This document shows, in pieces, positions 18,380-26,743 of a stretch of DNA of 26,743 bases. The stretch comes from Prochlorococcus sp. AG-315-D17. GTDB taxonomy: Bacteria > Cyanobacteriota > Cyanobacteriia > PCC-6307 > Cyanobiaceae. The stretch lies in assembly GCA_003283685.1 (NCBI GenBank), contig QBWD01000011.1, positions 1-26,743 of the forward strand, read 5' to 3'. The stretch's first letter is position 1. Every line of letters begins with the position of its first letter. The notes under the pieces were generated by a model, which saw nothing but the letters and a program-made list of their open reading frames with translations, searched no databases and was not told the DNA's origin. The translations under genes were made by a program, and so were the position numbers.

Positions 18380-18916
18380 TCAAAGGCGTTCGAATTGCAA
18401 TAAACATTTTCTATTCCATTTACCCTGAAAGTAATTGTTACAACAGCTCCGGCATGCAGCACCTTTCATTAAACGTTGATATGGAAAACTTCTATGACAT
18501 GCTGGACAAGTTGCTAGCCATCTAGGAGGTCTCTTTGGTATTGGGAAAGAATGGCGAACCGTCACTTGGAACTTATCTTGCGAAGAATTTATTTCTTCCA
18601 TTCGTTGATGAAAATAAGGGCCATGAACCTCCTTAGCTTTTAAAACTAGGTCTATCCATGCATGGATCATTTCATGACATAAGGTGCTCTCTAAAGCTTT
18701 TTCAGGAAGGTTAGAAAGCAAAGGTTTAGAGAGAATTATTTCACATACTTGAATTCCAAAGAAATTTGATTTTCTTCTATATAAGCCTGCTGTAGCTTTC
18801 ATTCTGCCATCACTCCAACGTATACCAACTCTTGGAATGCCCTCTTTAACCAAAGAACCTTGAAAGTATTCTGTGTTTAATCTGTGAAAAATTGGTAATA
18901 CAGTTATCACAGACAT
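18380..18916 (-). CDS. SprT-like zinc metalloprotein
   Basis: The 178-residue protein has the HExxH zinc-protease motif as CHEMIHAWID (about residues 84-93) and, about 20 residues later, a HGPYFHQRMEEIN segment with further candidate zinc ligands. The C-terminal zinc ribbon is CPAC (about 137-140) with paired cysteines in CRSCC (about 155-159). This layout is that of the SprT-like family, related to the SPRTN/Spartan proteases; whether the bacterial members cut protein substrates is not established. Start ATG 18916. The gap to the next minus-strand gene is 107 bp, with nothing I can name. Confidence 0.85.
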   Translation of the reverse strand: MSVITVLPIFHRLNTEYFQGSLVKEGIPRVGIRWSDGRMKATAGLYRRKSNFFGIQVCEIILSKPLLSNLPEKALESTLCHEMIHAWIDLVLKAKEVHGPYFHQRMEEINSSQDKFQVTVRHSFPIPKRPPRWLATCPACHRSFPYQRLMKGAACRSCCNNYFQGKWNRKCLLQFERL

Positions 18917-19036
18917 ATGCGCAGATAAACCGATGGCTTTATTATTCAGATAACATTCTGACTAACAGTCGATAACAAACAAGCTAATTTCTATAGTTAA
19001 TACGTCAGACTCTCTAATTAAACAGCATAAAGAAAA

Positions 19037-21564
<2,528 letters not shown>

Positions 21565-21585
21565 AAGCTTAGAGAAATTCTTTAA

Positions 21586-21765
21586 ATGAATAAAATTCGT
21601 ATCTACTCACTAATCAAGACAGAATGTGGACAAGCCAAATATCAACTGCTTCTGTCAAAAAAGGGATTCGTTGCTCGCATCAGACTTTATTGGTTTATTA
21701 TTTTTGCTATTCTTAAAGATTGGAATTTACCAGTTAAAAATTATGTTGATGATTCAGAATCCTGA
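21586..21765 (+). CDS. Possible 59-residue protein, unknown
   Basis: An ATG 21 bp after ligA opens a 59-codon frame. The product is basic at the N-terminus with a hydrophobic centre (about 34-43, LYWFIIFAIL) and a short acidic tail (DDSES). No homologous family is recognised. The last 25 bp overlap the 3' end of the convergent VTT gene. It sits in the only available gap, and its composition resembles small genes of this genome, but it could be a chance frame. No ribosome binding site is evident. Confidence 0.35.
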   Translation: MNKIRIYSLIKTECGQAKYQLLLSKKGFVARIRLYWFIIFAILKDWNLPVKNYVDDSES

Positions 21766-22364
21766 TATATCTTTTTTGTAGAGCGTAATATTAAGATAAC
21801 AATTAAAATTGTTGAAATAATACTAATTAGACTCCAAATAAAAGAATCAGTAGTTGATCTTCCAGAAAGAACATCACCGAAATTAGAAATTTCCAGTGCT
21901 AATGAACCAAAGCTACAATACAAAATAGTTCCTGGTACTATTCCTAGCATTCCTAGCGTAAAATCTAGAACTTTGACATCACTTAATCCATAAGCAAAAT
22001 TAAGCATCCCAAATGGGAAAAGAGGGGAAAGTCTTGTTAAAAAAACTAATTTACGACCCTCCCTACTCACAGCTTTCTCAATTGATTTAATTTTTGAAAA
22101 AGTCGAGACTTTTTTTTGTGCCCAATCTTTTAAAAATGTTCTCCCTAGATAAAAAGTTAAATGAGCGCCAAGAAAAGCACCTAGAAAGACTATTAAACTT
22201 CCTAGCCAAGTCCCATATATAAAACCAGATAGCATTGAAAGCCATGACCCTGGGAGCAAGCAAGTTACCCACAATGCATATAAAACAATAAATATAAAAA
22301 CACCTAAAGGACTAATTAGAAAAGGTGAAAAATTTTCTATAAATAGGTCTACATTGCTAATCAT
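21741..22364 (-). CDS. VTT-domain (DedA/TVP38-TMEM64 family) membrane protein
   Basis: The 207-residue protein carries the VTT domain: an N-terminal helix, the re-entrant PGSWLSMLSGFIYGTWLG, an FLGAHLTFYLGRTFL helix, the hallmark LTRLSPLFPFGMLNFAYGL, and a last PGTILYCSFGSLAL. A further C-terminal helix is at about 180-200. Members of the family are thought to act in lipid or solute handling across membranes (e.g. DedA undecaprenyl-phosphate transport); the substrate here is unknown. The frame opens at TTG 22385, which overlaps valS, but the ATG at 22364 lies 13 bp past the valS stop and is preferred. Probably cotranscribed with valS. Confidence 0.88.
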   Translation of the reverse strand: MISNVDLFIENFSPFLISPLGVFIFIVLYALWVTCLLPGSWLSMLSGFIYGTWLGSLIVFLGAFLGAHLTFYLGRTFLKDWAQKKVSTFSKIKSIEKAVSREGRKLVFLTRLSPLFPFGMLNFAYGLSDVKVLDFTLGMLGIVPGTILYCSFGSLALEISNFGDVLSGRSTTDSFIWSLISIISTILIVILILRSTKKIYQDSESST

Positions 22365-22377
22365 TACTTTAAACACA

Positions 22378-25167
22378 TTAATCAAGTCCTACAAGGCGTT
22401 TTCGTACCAAACGAAGTTGAGCCTCTGCTTCCCTCAACTTTTCTCGGCACTGTGAAACAACCTCCGTAGGAGCCTTATCTACAAAATTTTCATTAGAAAG
22501 ACGACCATTAAGATTGGCTATTTCTTTTTGCGCTTTATTTAAATCTTTTTCAAGTCGAGATCTTAAAGAATTTATATCAACTAAGCCTTCAATAGGTAAT
22601 ACAACCTCCAACTCGCCACTAACACCAGCCAAAACCTTCATAGGAGGTAATAACTTTGCTTCTTCTGTAGTCAATATTTGAACGTCTTTAGCCTTAGTTA
22701 AAACTTCAATATCATTAATTGATGTTTTTAAAATATGAATTAATGCACTTTTACCTGAAATCAAAAGAACAGGCACCTTTTGAGAAGGTTTCAAACCAGC
22801 TTCTGCTCTTAAATTACGAATTAATCTTATAGAAGCAAATAATTCACTAAAAGAATTCTCTAATTCCTCATTCAAGTCTTCATCATTAAATGTAGGCCAA
22901 GGTTGTAAAGCTAGAAATTGATCTTCAGAAACACCTGTTAATCCATGCCAAAGCTCCTCAGTCAAATGAGGCATTAGTGGATGAAGCATAATGAAAAGAT
23001 CACTTAATACCTTATATAAAACACTTTTTGCTAATTGCTGATCTAAAGATTCCTCTGGAGAAGAAGAATCTACATTATTTAAACGACGCTTAATTAACTC
23101 TAAATACCAGTCACAAAAATCGTTCCATGCAAATTCATATAAACCTTTAGCAGCCTCTCCTAATCCATAGGTTTCATATCGATTTGAGGTCTCACTATTA
23201 ACTCTAGAGAGCCTAGATAAAATCCATTTATCGGATAATTGTAATTGAGTATAATCAAATTTGTCTAAATTCTGATTCTTTTGATCATCAAGATTAATTA
23301 GTGCAAATCTAGTTGCATTCCAAAGTTTATTAGCAAAGTTTCTAGAGGCTTCAACAGTAAGTGAAGTATTACTTTTACGATCATAATCAAGTCGAATATC
23401 TTGGCCTGCTCCTGCGACTTCACGCACCAATGCAAACCTTAAAGCATCTGTTCCATATCGATCAATTAGTAATAAAGGGTCAATACCATTGCCCGCACTT
23501 TTGCTCATTTTTCGATTCTGCTCATCTCTTACGAGTCCATGAATATAAACATCAGAGAAAGGTATTTGATCTGTAAAAACACCAGCCATCATTGTCATTC
23601 TCGCCACCCAAAAGAAAATGATGTCAAAGCCTGTAACTAATGTGTTTGTTGGATACCAAAAACGAAAATCTGGAGAATTTTCATCTGGCCAACCCATCGT
23701 TGAGAAAGGCCATAATCCACTTGAGAACCAAGTATCTAAAACATCTTCATCTTGTTCTATTTCTACTGAATTACCATATTTTTCTTTTGCAATTTTTATA
23801 GCTTCAACTTCCGTTCGAGCAACAATATAAGGCGTCTCATTAATAACTTTATTGCCAGTCTCACTGATAACAAACCAAGCTGGTATCCTATGGCCCCACC
23901 ACAATTGTCTACTAATACACCAATCCCTAATATCAGTTAACCAATCCTTATAAACCTTTCTCCATCTATTGGGTATAAATTGAGGTTTTCCCTCTGCTAA
24001 GAACTTACTGCATTTATTAGCTAAAGGATCCATTTTTACAAACCACTGAGTCGACAGCAATGGTTCTATAGGAACTTTTCCCCTATCTGAAAAAGGAACA
24101 CTATGCTTATAAGGCTCTATTTTCTTTAGGAGTCCTTCGTCTTTCAAAGACTCGACTACAGCTTTACGAGCTTCAAATCGATCCAATCCTTCGAATTGAC
24201 CAGCATTATTATTCATAGTTCCTTTTTTCGTCATCACCGTGATTTGGGGTAGGCCATGTCTTTGCCCTATCTCAAAATCATTTGGATCATGCGCTGGCGT
24301 CACTTTCACACATCCTGTTCCAAAGTTTTGGTCCACATGATGGTCAGCGATAATCGGAATTATTCTTCCAACTAATGGCAAAGTAAGTTTTTCACCAATT
24401 AAATGTTTATATCGTTCATCTAAAGGATTAACAGCGACAGCAACATCACCAAGCATCGTTTCTGGACGTGTTGTAGCCACCTCAAGAAAATTAATATCTG
24501 AGGATGAATTAACTATTGGATATTGAAAATGCCATAAATAGCCATCAACTTCTTTCATCTCGACTTCTAGATCGCTTACAGCCGAACAAGAAGCGGGACA
24601 CCAATTAACTAAATATTCACCTCTATAAATCAAGCCTTTTTCATATAAACGCACAAATGCTTCAGAAACAGCTTTACTTAATCCCTCATCTAAAGTAAAT
24701 CTCTCTCTACTCCAATCAACGGAATATCCCAAACGTTTTAATTGATCAACGATTCTCCCCCCGCTTTTTTCCTTCCATTCCCAAGCTTTTTCTAAAAAAG
24801 AAGATCTTCCAAGATCTCGTCGAGTTAAACCCTCCTCTTTCAGTTGTTTTTCAAGAATTGTTTGCACTGCAATCGATGCATGATCTGTTCCTGGGAGACA
24901 AAGAACGTTTTTTCCCTGCAATCTCTGATATCTAACAATGGTATCGATCAAAGCCGTATTAAAAGCATGACCCATATGAAGACTGCCTGTGACATTAGGA
25001 GGAGGAATCACTATTGAAAATGGATCCCCAGGTTCATTTGGATTAGGCTTAAATGCACCGTTTTCTTCCCAAGCCCGCTGCCAGCGATTTTCAGTCCCAA
25101 CAGGGTCATATGTTTTAGGAAGTCCAGCTGCCTCAGGAAAATTGGTAGTTTTTGCCCGCTCTATCAC
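22378..25167 (-). CDS. valS: Valyl-tRNA synthetase
   Basis: ValS charges tRNA-Val with valine and edits mischarged threonine. The 929-residue class I synthetase has the HIGH-type motif in [15 protein letters not shown] (HMGH at 64-67), the CP1 editing domain around [17 protein letters not shown], the KMSKS motif in [14 protein letters not shown] (about 550), a tRNA-binding helical domain, and a C-terminal coiled coil (about 865-929). The length is normal for the bacterial form. It starts at a GTG. A tRNA-Val gene lies about 1 kb away but is not in an obvious unit with it. Confidence 0.97.
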   Translation of the reverse strand: MIERAKTTNFPEAAGLPKTYDPVGTENRWQRAWEENGAFKPNPNEPGDPFSIVIPPPNVTGSLHMGHAFNTALIDTIVRYQRLQGKNVLCLPGTDHASIAVQTILEKQLKEEGLTRRDLGRSSFLEKAWEWKEKSGGRIVDQLKRLGYSVDWSRERFTLDEGLSKAVSEAFVRLYEKGLIYRGEYLVNWCPASCSAVSDLEVEMKEVDGYLWHFQYPIVNSSSDINFLEVATTRPETMLGDVAVAVNPLDERYKHLIGEKLTLPLVGRIIPIIADHHVDQNFGTGCVKVTPAHDPNDFEIGQRHGLPQITVMTKKGTMNNNAGQFEGLDRFEARKAVVESLKDEGLLKKIEPYKHSVPFSDRGKVPIEPLLSTQWFVKMDPLANKCSKFLAEGKPQFIPNRWRKVYKDWLTDIRDWCISRQLWWGHRIPAWFVISETGNKVINETPYIVARTEVEAIKIAKEKYGNSVEIEQDEDVLDTWFSSGLWPFSTMGWPDENSPDFRFWYPTNTLVTGFDIIFFWVARMTMMAGVFTDQIPFSDVYIHGLVRDEQNRKMSKSAGNGIDPLLLIDRYGTDALRFALVREVAGAGQDIRLDYDRKSNTSLTVEASRNFANKLWNATRFALINLDDQKNQNLDKFDYTQLQLSDKWILSRLSRVNSETSNRYETYGLGEAAKGLYEFAWNDFCDWYLELIKRRLNNVDSSSPEESLDQQLAKSVLYKVLSDLFIMLHPLMPHLTEELWHGLTGVSEDQFLALQPWPTFNDEDLNEELENSFSELFASIRLIRNLRAEAGLKPSQKVPVLLISGKSALIHILKTSINDIEVLTKAKDVQILTTEEAKLLPPMKVLAGVSGELEVVLPIEGLVDINSLRSRLEKDLNKAQKEIANLNGRLSNENFVDKAPTEVVSQCREKLREAEAQLRLVRKRLVGLD

Positions 25168-25245
25168 AGAAAAAAAAATATGTTTAATTTAATTTACCTA
25201 TGCTCGCAAAGAGTTATACCATTCGTGATGTTCCTAAATTCAATG

Positions 25246-25704
25246 TCACTTTTTCAAGTTCCAAGGAATAGCAATTATAGATTCATGTCTTTTCCAAAGA
25301 GATTGATCTAAAGCAACCTTTTCGCTTAAACCAATATTATTAAAGGCTTGATCGACCTCATTATTTTTTATCAACTGTCCATTAGATAAAGGCATCACCA
25401 AAATTTGTGTTTCCGCTGGATCAGCCAAAACATGTAAGGACAAATCATCTAGAACTCTTTCGAAAAAAACTTTACGCATACGCTTAGTTAATGGAGAGCC
25501 TATTGCATGAGCAAATAATTCAAGACTTTCTCGTTCACCAGATAACCCACAATTTAAAGTCATCCAAATCAAAAATTTAACCCAACTATCCACACTCCAA
25601 AGAGGCTGAAAGCTATCTCGTTTACTTCTTATCAATTCAAGCAAAGCAAAATCAAAGACTTTTGCCTGAATTGAAGTATGAGAGATTTGTTCCATGGAAG
25701 ACAT
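25246..25704 (-). CDS. Soluble protein of unknown function
   Basis: I do not recognise this 152-residue protein. It is largely helical in appearance with LWSVDSWVKFLIWMTLN (about 35-51) and a later strand-like LHVLADPAETQILVMPL (about 90-106); no cysteine-rich, nucleotide-binding or membrane motif is seen. The frame opens at TTG 25713; ATG 25704, with GGAG three bases upstream, is favoured over ATG 25695. It lies upstream of valS on the same strand (78 bp) and is divergent from the next gene across 55 bp. Confidence 0.6.
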   Translation of the reverse strand: MSSMEQISHTSIQAKVFDFALLELIRSKRDSFQPLWSVDSWVKFLIWMTLNCGLSGERESLELFAHAIGSPLTKRMRKVFFERVLDDLSLHVLADPAETQILVMPLSNGQLIKNNEVDQAFNNIGLSEKVALDQSLWKRHESIIAIPWNLKK

Positions 25705-25759
25705 TTTCTCCAACTAAAGCCAAACTAGTGTTAATTGTTGATTATCAGTTTCTTTGATT

Positions 25760-26011
25760 ATGGATCTGAACAACCCCGAACTGGAATTCTCTGATCTGGT
25801 TTATGCATACCAAAGTTGGGTAATAGCTGTCATTAACGACGAAAAATTAAATGATCAAGACAAATTACTTACTGATGAAATAGCTGACGATGCTTTGAAT
25901 GCTATGAGGTTTTTACCAGGCGAAGTAACTAGCGCAATTGAGACAAGTCTAGCTCGTGTTTATGAAGTTGATTCTGAAGAGCTAGCTTCAATATTGTTCC
26001 CGGAAGAATAA
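25760..26011 (+). CDS. Small acidic protein of unknown function
   Basis: The 83-residue protein is strongly acidic and predicted helical (SDLVYAYQSWVIAVINDEKL, then DEIADDALNAMRFLP and SLARVYEVDSEELASILF). No known domain is recognised. The frame starts at TTG 25754, but ATG 25760 is the natural start. It is divergent from the 25246-25704 gene with only 55 bp between them, so the two promoters must be close or overlapping. A tight divergent pair could be co-regulated, but that is inference. Confidence 0.65.
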   Translation: MDLNNPELEFSDLVYAYQSWVIAVINDEKLNDQDKLLTDEIADDALNAMRFLPGEVTSAIETSLARVYEVDSEELASILFPEE

Positions 26012-26136
26012 AAGCTAGATAAATAGGTCTAAAAACCTTAAATTTAATGAACTTGAGAAATTTTTTCACCAAAGTCATCAAAAGTTGCTTTCAGGCCGTT
26101 TGGAGTGAGCTGATAAGAAAAGCTCTTGAAAAGTTA

Positions 26137-26208
<72 letters not shown>

Positions 26209-26223
26209 GTTGTATTCTTAGCC

Positions 26224-26246
26224 TTTGTCATTAAGCTAATGACAAA
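26224..26246. repeat. Perfect 10-bp inverted repeat, 3-nt spacer
   Basis: TTTGTCATTA (26224-26233) and TAATGACAAA (26237-26246) are exact reverse complements around AGC. It lies 15 bp before the mature 5' end of the tRNA and 80 bp before mazG. No gene ends next to it, so it is not an obvious terminator; an operator or a 5'-leader hairpin of the tRNA precursor are the main options. Confidence 0.75.
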
Positions 26247-26249
26247 TAC

Positions 26250-26255
26250 TTTATA
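26250..26255 (-). promoter_or_regulatory. Candidate -10 box for the tRNA-Val gene
   Basis: TATAAA on the minus strand lies about 42 bp before the tRNA. Transcription from it would begin near 26243, inside the inverted repeat. No convincing -35 is seen. Confidence 0.3.
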
Positions 26256-26326
26256 CCTTAATCTGATCCTTTTTGAGAAAAAATCTATTTTCAAGTATGA
26301 AAGATATTCTTCAAAAGAACTAGACT

Positions 26327-26743
26327 ATGAAACAAGAAAAAGAAGTCGATGTTAAAGAGTCATTTGCTGAACTAATAAAAATCGTTTCCATTTTGCGTGA
26401 TCCAAATGAAGGTTGTCCTTGGGATCTAGAGCAAACTCACCATTCTTTAATACCATATGTGATTGAAGAAGCTCAAGAAGTTGCTCATGCAATACGAGAA
26501 GAAACGCCAAATGAGCTAAAAGAAGAACTTGGAGATCTCTTGTTGCAAATAATATTGCATGCCCAAATAGCACAAGAAAATAACTTATTTCAAATTACGG
26601 ATATCGTTGAAGGAATTACAAAAAAATTAATCCGTAGACATCCCCATGTCTTTCAAACGAAAGAAAAAATCAATATCAAGAAAGTGAAAGATAATTGGGA
26701 AAAAATCAAAACCGAAGAAAAATCTTTTAAAAAATCAAAAAGC
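26327..26743 (+). CDS. mazG: Nucleoside triphosphate pyrophosphohydrolase MazG, partial (5' part)
   Basis: MazG hydrolyses (d)NTPs to NMPs and pyrophosphate, clearing damaged nucleotides and affecting ppGpp. The visible 139 codons run off the right edge. They contain the full first MazG helical bundle: LRDPNEGCPWDLEQTHHSL (about 24-42), the metal-binding EEAQEVAHAI (about 47-56) and ELGDLLLQIILH (about 67-78), then RRHPHVF. The ATG at 26327 fits the family start. The second domain and C-terminus are outside the window. Marine cyanophages also carry mazG, but nothing here indicates phage origin. Confidence 0.93.
   Translation, partial: MKQEKEVDVKESFAELIKIVSILRDPNEGCPWDLEQTHHSLIPYVIEEAQEVAHAIREETPNELKEELGDLLLQIILHAQIAQENNLFQITDIVEGITKKLIRRHPHVFQTKEKINIKKVKDNWEKIKTEEKSFKKSKS

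Noticed and set aside
26025..26034. Terminator after the small acidic gene
   Set aside because: Only a 4-bp AGGT/ACCT stem with no T-run; too weak to call.
26327..26743. Phage-derived mazG
   Set aside because: Context is ordinary core genome and the sequence has the host-type first domain; no phage genes nearby.

Overview
The window looks like core chromosome of a marine picocyanobacterium, most likely Prochlorococcus. The DNA is AT-rich and tightly packed. It carries genes for sulfolipid synthesis (sqdB, sqdX), a Ycf37-like photosystem I assembly factor, a Psb34-like photosystem II assembly protein, a cyanobacterial-type chorismate lyase and a membrane fatty-acid desaturase. The clade is inference: base composition suggests a low-light lineage rather than a high-light one, but I cannot run a comparison. 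I see no insertion sequence, prophage, CRISPR array, toxin-antitoxin pair or other accessory island.

Left part (1-6266): a 5' part of a SpoIID/LytB-domain gene runs off the left edge on the minus strand. Then all genes lie on the plus strand: rpmI-rplT (ribosomal proteins L35 and L20), ycf37-like TPR protein, thiG (thiazole synthase), a 55-residue psb34-like gene, and the sqdB-sqdX pair that makes the thylakoid sulfolipid SQDG. Middle-left (6271-12103): a minus-strand run, read right to left, of a conserved protein with an HTH-like N-terminus, a PLP enzyme of the 'aluminium resistance/methionine gamma-lyase-like' family, gcvH and gcvP of the glycine cleavage system, and a small proline-tailed protein that meets sqdX head-on with 4 bp between stops.

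Middle (12183-17704): plus-strand desaturase, rplI, dnaB, mnmG and chorismate lyase; the last two overlap by 4 bp. Between the HTH-like gene and the desaturase lies a divergent 79-bp gap with a perfect 7+7 bp inverted repeat that overlaps promoter-like hexamers on both strands. Then two minus-strand genes (an Arg/Asn/Gln-rich protein with an in-frame 33-bp tandem duplication, and a SprT-like metalloprotein), followed by plus-strand genes for a membrane-anchored small protein and the NAD-dependent DNA ligase LigA, and a possible 59-residue ORF.

Right part (21741-26743): minus-strand VTT/DedA-like membrane protein and valS, an unrecognised conserved-looking gene, a divergent small acidic protein, a tRNA-Val(UAC) gene on the minus strand, and the 5' part of mazG running off the right edge. 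A perfect 10-bp inverted repeat with a 3-nt spacer sits between the tRNA and mazG. There is no stretch over 300 bp without a gene. I found no clear new multi-gene system; the most interesting items are small: the two inverted repeats, the SPOR-SpoIID arrangement, the Psb34-like gene, the repeat-bearing protein, and the uncharacterised PLP enzyme beside the glycine cleavage genes.
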